A DNA stretch of 64,000 nt from positions 1 through 64,000 of the forward strand of contig JAHHIA010000008.1 in assembly GCA_019359045.1 (NCBI GenBank), given 5' to 3'. The translations under genes and the position numbers were made by a program. The stretch is from Scytolyngbya sp. HA4215-MV1. Its GTDB lineage: Bacteria > Cyanobacteriota > Cyanobacteriia > Leptolyngbyales > Leptolyngbyaceae. Under the pieces are notes generated by a model. The model made no database searches, was not told the origin of the DNA, and was given only the letters and a program-made list of their open reading frames with translations. Positions 26,831-36,326 of the stretch are shown piece after piece. Within the stretch, counting starts at the first letter, position 1, and each line of letters begins with the position of its first letter.

Positions 26831-27133
26831 ATGGATTGGCATTTAATCGGTCTGAGCTTTATTACCGTGTTTTTGGCAGAATTGGGCGACAAGAGTCAAC
26901 TCGCCGCGATCGCCCTAAGCGGTAGTTCCAAATCCCCAAAAGCGGTCTTTTTGGGAGCGGTTGCAGCGTTGTTATTAGCAAGCTTGCTGGGAGTCGTTTT
27001 GGGAGAAGGTACTGCCCAACTGCTGCCAGCTCGTTGGGTGAAGGCGATCGCGGCATTGGGTTTTGCTATCCTGGCACTCCGCCTGCTGTTCTTCAAAGAG
27101 GACTCAACCCCTGACGCAGAAGAAACGCTGTAG
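26831..27133 (+). CDS. GDT1/UPF0016 half-transporter, second of a pair
   Basis: A 100-residue, three-helix protein with ELGDKSQLAAIAL, the second half signature of the GDT1 family. It begins at the base after the preceding stop, so the two are translationally coupled and probably form a heterodimeric Mn2+ (or Ca2+) exporter in the plasma or thylakoid membrane. The pair corresponds to the hemi-exchanger arrangement known in some cyanobacteria. The C terminus is short and charged (FFKEDSTPDAEE). Substrate is inferred from the family. Confidence 0.9.
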   Translation: MDWHLIGLSFITVFLAELGDKSQLAAIALSGSSKSPKAVFLGAVAALLLASLLGVVLGEGTAQLLPARWVKAIAALGFAILALRLLFFKEDSTPDAEETL

Positions 27134-27629
27134 CACCGTGCGATAATGTGCCTTTCCCAGCCCCTCCCCTACCTAATAGGCTCCTAACTCATCACTGCCC
27201 AGGCGTTGCTGAATCAAGGGATGAATTGAGCGTTAGATGGTGAATAGAAACTTTGTCCCAATTTATCCTGGTATTCAAAAACACCACTGCAAGAGACCCC
27301 GAATCTTGTTAGACTAGAACCTCCCTGACGCAGGGGGACTCCCTTACTAACTCAAGAAGTCACTTTTGCACGGAATTTTGATCCTTGACATTGGCTCATC
27401 AACTGAGGGACGTTTCGACTACGTCCCAACTTCGGTTTTTGAGTCTCGAAGGCGAGCGCTAAAACCGCTTTCAGTTTTTTCCGGTCAGTTATTGAAATTC
27501 CAGTTTTTAGAGTAAGCTACGAGTTTTCTCAAGTGAGACGATCGCCTAAAGAGCTGTCCAATGGCTTGAGTCCCATCGACAGCTTTTTCCGCATTGATTT
27601 TTAACTCGACTCAACTCAGATTTGCTCGA
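27134..27629. other. Intergenic region with repeat fragments
   Basis: No gene is evident in 496 nt. It holds GGCGTTGCTGAATCAAGGGA at about 27193-27212, which resembles insertion-sequence termini common in cyanobacteria, and small hairpins (GGGACG-N9-CGTCCC near 27412; CGGTTTT...AAAACCG near 27433-27467). It is probably a graveyard of small repeats. Confidence 0.4.
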
Positions 27630-28196
<567 letters not shown>

Positions 28197-28399
28197 CTAG
28201 TATATCCTCAGTATTTTCCTTTATATAGCTTCTCCGGAATTCAGTTGATCGGCTCAATTCATGATTCAAAAAAACTGGTTGAGTATAAAACTATATCAAA
28301 CGACCCGAAAATAAGATGTTTAACGGATAGCGACTCAGGTTTTGCTTCCATTATTTTTTAATTTTTCATCATCATATCTCACGCGAGTTGCACCCTCCT

Positions 28400-29125
28400 A
28401 TGGCACTGGGTCTAAAACCAACCACCCTGGACTTGCTCAAGCGCTTCAACCGAGCGTTTCCCCAGTTTTATGAGCAATTTGTCAGCAGTGAGATCCAACT
28501 GCAAAACCTCCGCTTGGCGTATCAACTTTACAAAAGTAAACAAGCTGTTATTGAGCTAAAGCCGGAGGGAAGCAAGAGTGCCCTGCATTTTGCCTACCGC
28601 AATCAGTCCTTTTTACTGAGCGACATCTTTGGGGTGCTGGCTGCCTACGGACTCACCATTCATAGCTTGAGTCTGTATGGACAGATCTATCCGCCCATGC
28701 TGGTCTTTATCAAGCTGATTGTGTCCCGCAGTGGCAAAGCCTTAACTGAAAAAACTTCTGAGAACGTCTGTCGAGCCATTCGAGAAGCTTTGGCAGGACG
28801 GTTTGAGGTGGAAGAGATGCTGGCAGTCGAGTTCAACCTCGATGCTGGTTTAGAACAAGTTGAAACCGAATTCTATGTAGACCCAGTTTTTCATCTACCG
28901 GCGCTGCTGATTGAAGCAGACAACCAGCCAGGGCTGTTCTACAAGGTAATGTACGCAGTTTGGCAAGAAGATTTGTTAGTGGTTAACGCCAATCTACTGG
29001 TCTGGCGCGGCAGAACTCGGTTGATTTTGTACTTGTTGGGACCAAACGAGAGCCTGATTCCAGAATATTTAGGACAGAAGATTGCCGAAGGGGTGAAACA
29101 ACGGCTGCTAGGACGACGATTTTAA
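28400..29125 (+). CDS. ACT-domain protein
   Basis: A 241-residue protein with two ACT-like regions: FAYRNQSFLLSDIFGVLAAY (about 65-140) and LPALLIEADNQPGLFYKVMY (about 170-230), each with the strand-helix pattern DxPGLL-like of small-molecule-binding regulatory domains. It recalls the tandem ACT end of GlnD but lacks any nucleotidyltransferase part. A regulatory role by amino-acid binding is likely by family; the ligand is unknown. ATG 28400 is chosen over TTG 28388. It is a stand-alone gene. Confidence 0.8.
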   Translation: MALGLKPTTLDLLKRFNRAFPQFYEQFVSSEIQLQNLRLAYQLYKSKQAVIELKPEGSKSALHFAYRNQSFLLSDIFGVLAAYGLTIHSLSLYGQIYPPMLVFIKLIVSRSGKALTEKTSENVCRAIREALAGRFEVEEMLAVEFNLDAGLEQVETEFYVDPVFHLPALLIEADNQPGLFYKVMYAVWQEDLLVVNANLLVWRGRTRLILYLLGPNESLIPEYLGQKIAEGVKQRLLGRRF

Positions 29126-29154
29126 TTTTTTTCCAGAATTCCTTGGGCAGACTG

Positions 29155-29637
29155 CTAAGTTGATAATTTCACCAGGGCATCTTTCACCACTGGGGGAAGT
29201 TGACGCAAGATTTTACCCTTCTCCCGATCGAGTGCAACGAGCGTGACCACTCCGGTCAGGTACAATTCCTGCCCGTCAGTAGACTCAACCTGATACTGCC
29301 AGTTAATTCTTACGCCTGTCATTTCAGTCATGCGTGTCTTGACGATCGCCGTCATTCCCATCCGAATCGATTGATGATAGCGCAGGGATAGCTCAACCAC
29401 TGGCAAATCACATCCCAACGAGACCAAATCGGCAAACTCTACCCCAATCGATCTCAAGCATTCTACCCGGGCTTCTTCCATCCAGGTGAGATAAGTGCCA
29501 TGCCAAACAATCCCTGCATAATCCGTTTGGTGAGGATATGCCTGAACCGGATACTCAAACCACTGCCCCAAACTCGTCTCCGAGGGCTTTTGGATAGCGC
29601 TGCCTGATTCAAGCTGAAGCGGTTGCTCTGTAGTCAT
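29155..29637 (-). CDS. Hot-dog acyl-CoA thioesterase, possible DHNA-CoA hydrolase
   Basis: A 160-residue protein of the 4-hydroxybenzoyl-CoA thioesterase family: HQTDYAGIVWHGTYLTWMEEARVE carries the catalytic Asp and the H-x3-Y pattern. Residues 1-25 are a variable extension. Cyanobacterial members such as Slr0204 hydrolyse 1,4-dihydroxy-2-naphthoyl-CoA in phylloquinone synthesis; that assignment is likely but not proven. It is convergent with the ACT-domain gene (29-nt gap). Confidence 0.85.
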   Translation of the reverse strand: MTTEQPLQLESGSAIQKPSETSLGQWFEYPVQAYPHQTDYAGIVWHGTYLTWMEEARVECLRSIGVEFADLVSLGCDLPVVELSLRYHQSIRMGMTAIVKTRMTEMTGVRINWQYQVESTDGQELYLTGVVTLVALDREKGKILRQLPPVVKDALVKLST

Positions 29638-29842
29638 TGATTCAACTGCCTTAAAAATCCAAATTTCTCACAACACTTTTATATTACTTATTTAATTCGT
29701 TTAAGTTTATTTGTCGAAATAAATTAAATACTAAGTTGCTTCACAAAATGATGAGAAATCAATTTTGAAATTGTGATGCTTCTTTATAAAAAAGGAAATA
29801 TTGCGTTCTTTAAAGCCATTTCAAGAAGTGATTATCTGGGAG

Positions 29843-29848
29843 TATAAT
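29843..29848 (+). promoter_or_regulatory. TATAAT -10 box
   Basis: A consensus TATAAT with a weak -35 (TTTCAA, 18-nt spacer). Predicted transcription start is near 29855, 64 nt before a terminator. Confidence 0.5.
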
Positions 29849-29854
29849 TACTCA

Positions 29855-29919
29855 TGAAAGGCTTGATTGATCAACTTTAAAGCAATTCTTGAAGACAATT
29901 CTTTTTAGAATTGTTTTTT
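29855..29919 (+). ncRNA. Putative small RNA or leader upstream of the USP gene
   Basis: From the predicted start after TATAAT the RNA would run about 65 nt to the intrinsic terminator. It includes a small stem (TTGAT-TG-ATCAA) and two copies of CAATTC (29883-29888, 29896-29901), either of which can pair with GAATTG in the terminator. An eight-codon ATG frame starts at 29854, too near the predicted start for a normal leader. It may be a small RNA or an attenuator for the USP gene. Confidence 0.35.
29895..29919 (+). terminator. Intrinsic terminator not linked to an upstream gene
   Basis: A perfect 7-bp stem (ACAATTC/GAATTGT, loop TTTTTA) is followed by TTTTTC. The closest upstream gene is on the other strand, so it must end a separate transcript or a leader. 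Confidence 0.65.
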
Positions 29920-29989
29920 CCCAATGATTTGTATTCTGTGCTTCTGAAATCGCGTCAATTTGGATTTTTTTAACGAGTGAGGCAGAAAA

Positions 29990-30850
29990 ATGATAGAGAA
30001 AATTTTGTTAGCTGATTCTGGAACCGGTCACTCCGAAGAAATGCTCAAAGCCCTGATGCAAATTCCTTCAATTCAGAGAGCAACGGTTACAGTTTTACAT
30101 GTTGTCCCTCCCCAGGTCACCTCCGAAGCAATGACCGAAAAATGGGAAGAAGGAGGTAAGTTTCTGGCAGCGGCGATCCAATCATTGAAGCTCGATCCAG
30201 ACCATGTTTCAGCCATCTTACGTCAGGGTGATCCTAAAACGGTGGTTTGCAAGGTCGCAGAAGAATTAGACGCTGATCTAATTATTATGGGTTCGCGGGG
30301 TTTGAAGCGGTTGGTATCGATTTTGGAAAACTCGGTCAGCCAGTATGTTTTTCAGTTATCTGCTCGCCCCATGTTGCTGGTTAAAGACGACCTTTACACC
30401 GTTAGACCGATTCATCGCGTCATGGTCGCCATGGATAAGTCGGATGCAGCTCAGCAGTGTTTGAAATTGGCATTCTTTTTGCTCAGAGATATCAAAGATG
30501 GGCAATTGATCCTGACGCACGTCACTCCAGATCTGAAATCTAATTCTGATAAGAATGAGGTAGTAGGGGCTGAGGCAGAAAAAGATCCCATTTTGGCTCC
30601 AGCAGTCACAGAAGCCAAGCGGCTAGGGATCAAATATCGCTGCGTGATCAGTCAAGGAAAGGCGGGTGAAGAAATTTGTCGCATTGCGGAAGAATTCCAT
30701 ACTGATTTATTGATGCTGGGGTCTCCCGATCGCCGCCCCTCCATCGCCAAAGGCTTACCTGATCTCGATCGCCTCCTTGGGACTTCGCTGTCAGATTATG
30801 TGCGAGTTTATGCTAATTGTCCTGTGTTACTGACTCGTCCAGTCGCTTAG
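29990..30850 (+). CDS. Tandem universal stress protein
   Basis: A 286-residue protein of two UspA domains (about 1-133 and 138-283). Domain 1 has IIMGSRGLKRLVSILENSVSQYV and domain 2 LLMLGSPDRRPSI...TSLSDYV; these are relatives of the G-x2-G-x9-G-(S/T) nucleotide loop, though in domain 1 an Asn takes the last Gly position. Such proteins bind ATP or other ligands in stress responses. A possible attenuator lies upstream. A 10-bp hairpin follows the gene at 30924-30962. Cytosolic. Confidence 0.9.
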   Translation: MIEKILLADSGTGHSEEMLKALMQIPSIQRATVTVLHVVPPQVTSEAMTEKWEEGGKFLAAAIQSLKLDPDHVSAILRQGDPKTVVCKVAEELDADLIIMGSRGLKRLVSILENSVSQYVFQLSARPMLLVKDDLYTVRPIHRVMVAMDKSDAAQQCLKLAFFLLRDIKDGQLILTHVTPDLKSNSDKNEVVGAEAEKDPILAPAVTEAKRLGIKYRCVISQGKAGEEICRIAEEFHTDLLMLGSPDRRPSIAKGLPDLDRLLGTSLSDYVRVYANCPVLLTRPVA

Positions 30851-30923
30851 AAGAGAATCTGCGAACCAAGCAGATAATGCGACCTTATTGGTTTTCGCGA
30901 TCGAGATCTCATTACTCCAGCAA

Positions 30924-30962
30924 ACTGCACAGAAAAGGAGCTGATTCCCAACTCTGTGCAGT
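30924..30962 (+). terminator. Hairpin terminator after the USP gene
   Basis: A perfect 10-bp stem (ACTGCACAGA/TCTGTGCAGT) with a 19-nt loop, then CTGGCTTTT. The T-run is short, so efficiency is uncertain. Confidence 0.5.
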
Positions 30963-31030
30963 CTGGCTTTTGAAGGTCGTTGAGACAACCATCAGCCTCT
31001 AAATTCAATGGGGGACATTAGATAGGCAAT

Positions 31031-32110
31031 GTGGATTGGTCAAACTCAACTCACGCAAGTTTTTCTGAAGAAAAATTTGTTCAATCTTCGAAAACTGACG
31101 ACATAATTGCTCATGATGCCTCCGATTCGACTCATCAATTAAACTTGACGCAGAAAATTACCGCTCCTCAAAACCGCACCCTCACCCTCACAGAAACGGA
31201 ACAACTGCAATATCGTTCCAGGTTACTGCGAGTTGAATCACCCACTTCAGTTCAAGCCATTTTGAACCGAACGCTTTGTCAAGATCTGTTTGAAGTTTTA
31301 AAAAACTTGCCTGAAGGTTTCGTCGATCTCTTATTTGTGGATCCTCCGTACAACCTCAATAAGACCTTCAACCAGCGATTGGTACGACGTAGAACGGTGC
31401 AAGAATATACCGACTGGGTTGATTGCTGGCTTTCTCAATTGGTAAGGCTCCTGAAACCTAACGCATCGGTTTATCTGTGTGGCGATTGGCGTTCTTCTTA
31501 TGCCTTATCTGCAATTGCAGAAAAATATTTTGTGATCCGCAATCGCATTACTTGGGAACGCGAAAAAGGCAGAGGCGCCAAGGCTAACTGGAAAAACTGT
31601 GCTGAAGATATCTGGTTTTGCACCGTTAGCCAAAACTATTACTTCAACGCGGAAGCCGTCCAGCTCAAACGACAAGTCCGTGCACCTTACACTGACGCAA
31701 ACGGCAACCCCAAAGACTGGAAAAGCACTGCCTCCGGCAACTTTCGCTTAACCGCTGCCTCGAATCTTTGGACTGACCTCACCATTCCCTTTTGGTCAAT
31801 GCCAGAGAACACCAGCCATCCCACCCAAAAACCGGAAAAGCTGCTTGCCAAAATTATCTTAGCGAGTTCCCCACTTGGTGCTGTTGTTTTCGACCCTTTT
31901 CTGGGTTCTGGGACAACGTCGGTCGTCGCTAAAAAACTCGATCGGCAATTTGTGGGAATTGAAATTGATGAGTATTATGCTTGCTTAGCCGAAAAAAGAT
32001 TGCACCTGGCAGAAACCGATCGTCAGATTCAGGGTTATCAAGATTTTGTCTTTTGGGAACGCAATAGCTTGCCATTGCAAAGGAAAGACAAAGTAAGAGA
32101 CAGGGGGTAG
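31031..32110 (+). CDS. Orphan beta-class DNA methyltransferase (N6-adenine or N4-cytosine)
   Basis: A 359-residue methyltransferase. Catalytic motif IV DPPYNLNK (near residue 108) comes before the SAM-binding part FDPFLGSGTTSVVAKKL and GIEIDEYYA (about 295-325), the order of beta-class enzymes. The region between them (about 150-260) holds the target recognition segment. DPPY allows either N6-adenine or N4-cytosine methylation. The first ~80 residues are variable and probably not catalytic. The start is GTG. No restriction gene adjoins it, so it is a solitary methylase, perhaps epigenetic or a remnant of an R-M system. The target is unknown. Confidence 0.9.
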   Translation: MDWSNSTHASFSEEKFVQSSKTDDIIAHDASDSTHQLNLTQKITAPQNRTLTLTETEQLQYRSRLLRVESPTSVQAILNRTLCQDLFEVLKNLPEGFVDLLFVDPPYNLNKTFNQRLVRRRTVQEYTDWVDCWLSQLVRLLKPNASVYLCGDWRSSYALSAIAEKYFVIRNRITWEREKGRGAKANWKNCAEDIWFCTVSQNYYFNAEAVQLKRQVRAPYTDANGNPKDWKSTASGNFRLTAASNLWTDLTIPFWSMPENTSHPTQKPEKLLAKIILASSPLGAVVFDPFLGSGTTSVVAKKLDRQFVGIEIDEYYACLAEKRLHLAETDRQIQGYQDFVFWERNSLPLQRKDKVRDRG

Positions 32111-32155
32111 CGGTTAGAGATTGGGTTCTATGGAAAAAAGATAAACATACACAAC

Positions 32156-32182
32156 AAAAGCGTCAGAGCTTTCCTCTAACGC
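32156..32182 (-). terminator. Terminator of psbM
   Basis: A 9-bp stem with one mismatch (GCGTTAGAG/CTCTGACGC on the minus strand, loop GAAAG) is followed by TTTTGTT, about 60 nt after the psbM stop. Confidence 0.6.
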
Positions 32183-32242
32183 CTCTCAAATAGAGCAGCC
32201 AATTTCATCAAGATCCTGACTGCGATCGCCCAAATATTGCGA

Positions 32243-32356
32243 TTATTCCTTATTTGCCTCACGGCTAGCAGTCTGGATATACAGGATTAACAAAAATACG
32301 GCGGGAACCAAAACAAACAAAATACTTGCAACAAAACCCAGATCATTAACAGCCAT
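32243..32356 (-). CDS. psbM: Photosystem II protein PsbM
   Basis: A 37-residue single-span subunit: [20 protein letters not shown] then [17 protein letters not shown]. This is the classic PsbM sequence. PsbM lies at the PSII dimer interface in the thylakoid membrane. AGAGGT lies 8 nt before the ATG. It is downstream of the ferredoxin gene on the same strand (139-nt gap). Confidence 0.95.
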   Translation of the reverse strand: MAVNDLGFVASILFVLVPAVFLLILYIQTASREANKE

Positions 32357-32495
32357 ACAAGCGACCTCTATCTCGTCTCAGCATCTACATGTTACACAAT
32401 ACCATTCTGGTATCCGTCTCAGTTTGGAAAAACTGGTTAACACTCGGTAGGCAATGGGTTAACTTCACAAGCTGCCCAATGGGAATCGGGCCGGA

Positions 32496-32792
32496 TTATG
32501 GCTTTGTTTTCACCAAAACAGGCCCGTTGACCATGGTCTGACAGGCAAGACGATAGGTATCAGGCTTTTTCTTCAACTTGCGGTTTTCCACATCTGTACG
32601 GGGCGAAAGATTTTCCATCCCTTCCACAATCTCAACCACGCAAGTACCACACTGACCATATCCCCCGCAATTCATCATCTTGCCCATCAGGGTATAAAGA
32701 TCGACGCCATTCTCTAGGGCTTTAAGCCTCAAATTTGCCCCGTCTGCGGCGATCACTTCTCGGTCTTCGTTAACAAACTTAATGTTAGCCAC
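32496..32792 (-). CDS. 2Fe-2S ferredoxin
   Basis: A 98-residue protein with the cluster motif [10 protein letters not shown] followed by RLACQT, four Cys in the plant/cyanobacterial 2Fe-2S pattern. It differs from the main photosynthetic ferredoxin PetF (fewer acidic residues, basic [11 protein letters not shown]), so it is an accessory ferredoxin whose partner is unknown. The start is GTG. It is divergent from psbB and upstream of psbM, so it lies in a PSII gene neighbourhood. Confidence 0.9.
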   Translation of the reverse strand: MANIKFVNEDREVIAADGANLRLKALENGVDLYTLMGKMMNCGGYGQCGTCVVEIVEGMENLSPRTDVENRKLKKKPDTYRLACQTMVNGPVLVKTKP

Positions 32793-33168
32793 AGTCTATC
32801 CTACCTTGGTCATTCATCGTAATAATCGTAATATTTGCCTGGCTCATTCTCTATCGCTTATTTATCCGTCACTTCAAATCATGAGGTTGCCCTATCCATC
32901 ACTCCGTAACCAGAATATTCTCACTGAATGGTTGAGAACTCTCAAACTTGCTTGCAATAGGTACTCACACTAGTTACACTACTTCATACACTTTCATTTT
33001 TACTGATGCGTTGTCAAACCTCTACTCCACCTGACCTAAGGTTATGAGTGGAGAGGGGCTAGAAAGTTTGTAGAAGGCTCTGGTGCAGTCATTTACCTGC
33101 CCCTGACTCTTTAATAAAATGCTGAGAGAAGCGTTGCACTAGACGTAATCAAAGGAGGAGCGTAGTCA
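32793..33168. other. Ferredoxin-psbB divergent control region
   Basis: A 376-nt region with the psbB promoter (32952-32980) and a long 5' leader. AAAGGAGGAG lies just before the psbB start. No coding frame is credible. Confidence 0.5.
32952..32980 (+). promoter_or_regulatory. Probable psbB promoter
   Basis: TTGCAA at 32952-32957 and TACACT at 32975-32980 are separated by 17 nt, a sigma70-type arrangement. The leader to psbB would be about 180 nt. Confidence 0.5.
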
Positions 33169-34701
33169 ATGGGACTACCCTGGTATCGAGTACATACAGT
33201 CGTCCTGAATGACCCAGGGCGGCTGATTGCTGTGCACCTAATGCATACGGCATTGGTGGCAGGTTGGGCTGGCTCTATGGCTCTGTACGAGTTGGCAATT
33301 TTTGACCCCAGTGATCCCGTTCTGAATCCCATGTGGCGGCAAGGGATGTTTGTGTTGCCCTTCATGGCGCGCTTGGGTGTCACAGGTTCTTGGGGCGGTT
33401 GGAGTATTACCGGCGAGGCTGGAGCCAACCCCGGATTCTGGTCGTTTGAAGGCGTTGCAGCAGCCCACATCATCCTCTCTGGTTTGTTGTTTCTGGCGGC
33501 TGTTTGGCACTGGGTTTATTGGGATCTGGAACTTTTTAGAGATCCTCGCACAGGCGAACCTGCACTCGATTTGCCAAAAATGTTTGGCATTCACTTGTTC
33601 TTATCTGGTTTGCTTTGCTTTGGGTTTGGGGCTTTCCACCTGACCGGACTATTTGGTCCTGGTATGTGGGTCTCTGACCCCTACGGATTGACCGGAAGTA
33701 TTCAGCCGGTTTCTCCAGAATGGGGACCCTCTGGCTTTAATCCTTTCAACCCCGGTGGGATTGTGGCCCACCATATTGCAGCTGGGATTGTTGGGATTAT
33801 TGCGGGTCTGTTCCATCTCAGTGTTCGTCCTCCGGAGCGGCTTTACAAAGCCCTGCGGATGGGGAATATCGAGACTGTGCTTTCCAGTAGTATTGCTGCA
33901 GTTTTCTTCGCTGCTTTTGTCGTTGCTGGCACTATGTGGTATGGCAATGCGGCGACTCCGATTGAGTTGTTTGGACCAACTCGCTATCAGTGGGACAGCA
34001 GTTATTTCCAGAAGGAAATTAACCGTCGCGTACAGTCTGATATTGCAGAGGGTGCAACCCCAGCGGCAGCTTGGGCGGCAATTCCTGAGAAACTTGCTTT
34101 CTATGACTATGTTGGCAATAGCCCTGCCAAGGGTGGTTTGTTCCGTACTGGTGCAATGGTGAAAGGCGATGGCATTGCTGAAGCTTGGTTGGGACACCCT
34201 GTTTTCACTGACAGCGAAGGGCGTGAGCTTTTTGTTCGTCGGATGCCAAACTTCTTTGAAAACTTCCCCGTAGTTTTAACCGATAAAGATGGCATTGTCC
34301 GCGCTGATATTCCCTTCCGTCGGGCTGAATCGAAGTACAGCTTTGAGCAAGCTGGTGTGACAGTCAGTTTCTATGGCGGTCAGTTGAATGGTCAAAAGTT
34401 CTCTGATCCGGCGGCAGTAAAGCGCTATGCGCGGGCCTCTCAATTGGGCGAACCATTTGAGTTCGATCGTGAAACGTTGAATTCTGATGGGGTGTTCCGC
34501 ACTAGCCCCAGAGGGTGGTTTACCTTCGGTCACGCGGTCTTTGCCCTCCTCTTCTTCTTCGGTCATATCTGGCACGGTTCTCGCACCATCTTCCGGGATG
34601 TGTTTGCAGGGATTGACCCAGACTTGTCTGAAGAGCAAGTCGAGTGGGGTTTCTTCCAGAAGCTGGGTGATAAGACCACCCGACGGAAGGAAGCGATTTA
34701 A
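33169..34701 (+). CDS. psbB: Photosystem II CP47 chlorophyll protein
   Basis: CP47 is the inner antenna of photosystem II, binding chlorophyll and passing energy to the reaction centre. The 510-residue protein begins [20 protein letters not shown], the invariant N terminus, and has six membrane helices with the chlorophyll-ligand His residues ([28 protein letters not shown]) and the large lumenal loop between helices V and VI. Length is exactly as expected. An AGGAGG precedes the ATG by about 9 nt. psbT follows at 34900 beyond a hairpin. Confidence 0.98.
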   Translation: MGLPWYRVHTVVLNDPGRLIAVHLMHTALVAGWAGSMALYELAIFDPSDPVLNPMWRQGMFVLPFMARLGVTGSWGGWSITGEAGANPGFWSFEGVAAAHIILSGLLFLAAVWHWVYWDLELFRDPRTGEPALDLPKMFGIHLFLSGLLCFGFGAFHLTGLFGPGMWVSDPYGLTGSIQPVSPEWGPSGFNPFNPGGIVAHHIAAGIVGIIAGLFHLSVRPPERLYKALRMGNIETVLSSSIAAVFFAAFVVAGTMWYGNAATPIELFGPTRYQWDSSYFQKEINRRVQSDIAEGATPAAAWAAIPEKLAFYDYVGNSPAKGGLFRTGAMVKGDGIAEAWLGHPVFTDSEGRELFVRRMPNFFENFPVVLTDKDGIVRADIPFRRAESKYSFEQAGVTVSFYGGQLNGQKFSDPAAVKRYARASQLGEPFEFDRETLNSDGVFRTSPRGWFTFGHAVFALLFFFGHIWHGSRTIFRDVFAGIDPDLSEEQVEWGFFQKLGDKTTRRKEAI

Positions 34702-34724
34702 GCTCCCTGGTTAAAACCAAAAAT

Positions 34725-34777
34725 AGGTCTGACAACTCGTGGATTTATGAAGCAAGCTCACTTGTCAGACCTGTTTT
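34725..34777 (+). terminator. Hairpin between psbB and psbT
   Basis: An 11-bp perfect stem (AGGTCTGACAA/TTGTCAGACCT) with a 26-nt loop is followed by GTTTTTAT. It would end psbB mRNA, or act as a processing/attenuation site before psbT. Confidence 0.7.
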
Positions 34778-34899
34778 TATCGAGACAAGTCTGGTAATGC
34801 AAGCAAAATTTTTCTTTAGAGTTTTGGCAGAATGTATTTTCCAGAAATGTTTGGGTTACTTGGTAGACTAATAGTTGCTGGTAGTCAGGAATCGGTGAT

Positions 34900-34995
34900 A
34901 TGGAGAGTGTTGCTTACATTTTGATTTTGACGTTGGCTTTGGGTGTCCTGTTCTTTGCCATTGCTTTTCGTGAACCACCCAGAATTGGCAAATAA
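34900..34995 (+). CDS. psbT: Photosystem II protein PsbT
   Basis: A 31-residue single-span protein: [20 protein letters not shown] then [11 protein letters not shown], matching PsbT almost exactly. It sits beside CP47 at the PSII dimer interface in the thylakoid. It follows psbB after 198 nt as in many cyanobacteria. Confidence 0.95.
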   Translation: MESVAYILILTLALGVLFFAIAFREPPRIGK

Positions 34996-35714
34996 TGCCC
35001 CTCATTTGAAGGAAGCACATCCCTAGAGCGTTCCTAAAATTGACCCCTATCAATTAAATGAGGAATTACGTTTTTGCGTAACATGATGGTTTTGCCACTG
35101 GAGCATCGGTTCCAGGGCTTTTTTATTCAGAGATCTGGCTTTAATCGGCAGGATGTCAGAATTTAGAAAAACTCAATTTCGATCGATTACATTTGCTGAA
35201 TTCCTGATAGTACGGGCATTTTGCTGTATAGGCTAAGATGCCCGTATTGTTAGGTTCTCCATAGGGGGCAAGTCTGCGCCGCAATCCGCTCAGTTTGCTA
35301 CAACAGACCGTTCTTTAACGCTTGTCTGCTTTCCCATGAAGGTTGCTGGCATGAAACTTTTTAGTAGTTTGGCAAATTCTTGAAAGAAACTTTATCTTTG
35401 GGATTTGGACTGAAAAATTTTCTTGAGGAATTAAAAAACGAAATTATTTTTCAACGATTATATAAATTGACTAAGTAGAGGTTCAGGGAATATCTGATTA
35501 TATTTTGAAAGTGAAATATTTTTTATCGTCGGTCGGATACACTTAGCAAGGCAGGATTACGGCGGGGCGATCGAGGATAATTTTGCTGAGGCAGTACTGG
35601 GTATCATTCCATCCCAGATGATTTTCAGGAGTAGAGGTCAATTTCTTCTGTAGTAAGGCGCAATTCAAAATCCTTTTATTACGATTATTAGGGCTACCGA
35701 CTTATCTGAGTGTT
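34996..35714. other. Long intergenic region after psbT
   Basis: A 719-nt region without a gene. A weak terminator-like hairpin follows psbT (35098-35123: CTGGA...TCCAG then TTTTTTATT). A 9-bp stem (TACGGGCAT 35211-35219/ATGCCCGTA 35238-35246) lies before a GC-rich patch at about 35265-35300 (GGGGGCAAGTCTGCGCCGC). The rest is AT-rich. A non-coding RNA is possible but not supported by a promoter. Confidence 0.4.
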
Positions 35715-36326
35715 GTGGAAACTTTTTTTTCTTCTTCAAATTCCTTTGAGCAAGGGGCAACGGGGCGATCGTCCGCTGCCTCAACTGTGGCAGTCCGCTC
35801 AGCCCAATCTAAAGACCTGAGCGATTTGGCAGACGTTTTGACGGATAGTTTTCATCCCCCTTCTGGGATCGTTCGTTGGGTTTCTCCGCTATTGCGCTTA
35901 GGAATTTATGAAGATCTCCGCAATCGCTTACGCTCGACAGCTCCTAATTATGCCTGTCTAGTAGCTGTAGATGGGCCGGCTCGGAATATAGACGCTTACG
36001 ATTACTTGATTGGGACTATCGAGGTGACCCTCCGCACCACCCACCTCTGGCAGTCACGCCAAGCTCAGCATCCTTATCTTTCAAACCTGGCTGTACGGGA
36101 AGAATTTCGCCGACGTGGAGTGGCGCAACAGTTGTTAACTTCGTGCGAACGCATTGTTCTAGACTGGGGATTCGAGGATATTTATTTACATGTATTAGAA
36201 AATAACCATGCAGCAAAACGCCTTTACTTTAAGGCGGGATATCGCCTACAGCAAACTGAGTTGGACTGGAGTTGTTGGCTCTTGGGTCGTCCGCGGCGAT
36301 TGTTTTTGCATAAGCGGTTGACTTAG
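35715..36326 (+). CDS. GNAT-family N-acetyltransferase
   Basis: A 203-residue acetyltransferase. The GNAT core is clear: VAVRSAQSKDLSDLADVL, LSNLAVREEFRRRGVAQQLL with R-R-x-G-V-A as the acetyl-CoA loop, and HVLENNHAAKRLYFKAGYRL. It resembles the cyanobacterial/plant plastid GNAT group. Residues 1-25 are Ser-rich and variable. The start is GTG. The substrate is unknown. It is convergent with, and overlaps by 4 nt, the phosphatase-like gene on the other strand. Confidence 0.87.
   Translation: METFFSSSNSFEQGATGRSSAASTVAVRSAQSKDLSDLADVLTDSFHPPSGIVRWVSPLLRLGIYEDLRNRLRSTAPNYACLVAVDGPARNIDAYDYLIGTIEVTLRTTHLWQSRQAQHPYLSNLAVREEFRRRGVAQQLLTSCERIVLDWGFEDIYLHVLENNHAAKRLYFKAGYRLQQTELDWSCWLLGRPRRLFLHKRLT

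Larger units (their letters stand above)
29638..29989. other. AT-rich intergenic region
   Basis: A 352-nt AT-rich region between the thioesterase and the USP gene. It holds the promoter and terminator described at 29843-29919. Confidence 0.5.

Noticed and set aside
30817-31002. Small frame after the USP gene
   Set aside because: It overlaps the USP end and contains the terminator hairpin; its composition is not protein-like.
34996-35714. 6S RNA, tmRNA or riboswitch in the long gap after psbT
   Set aside because: One 9-bp stem and a GC-rich patch are present, but no known RNA signature was recognised.
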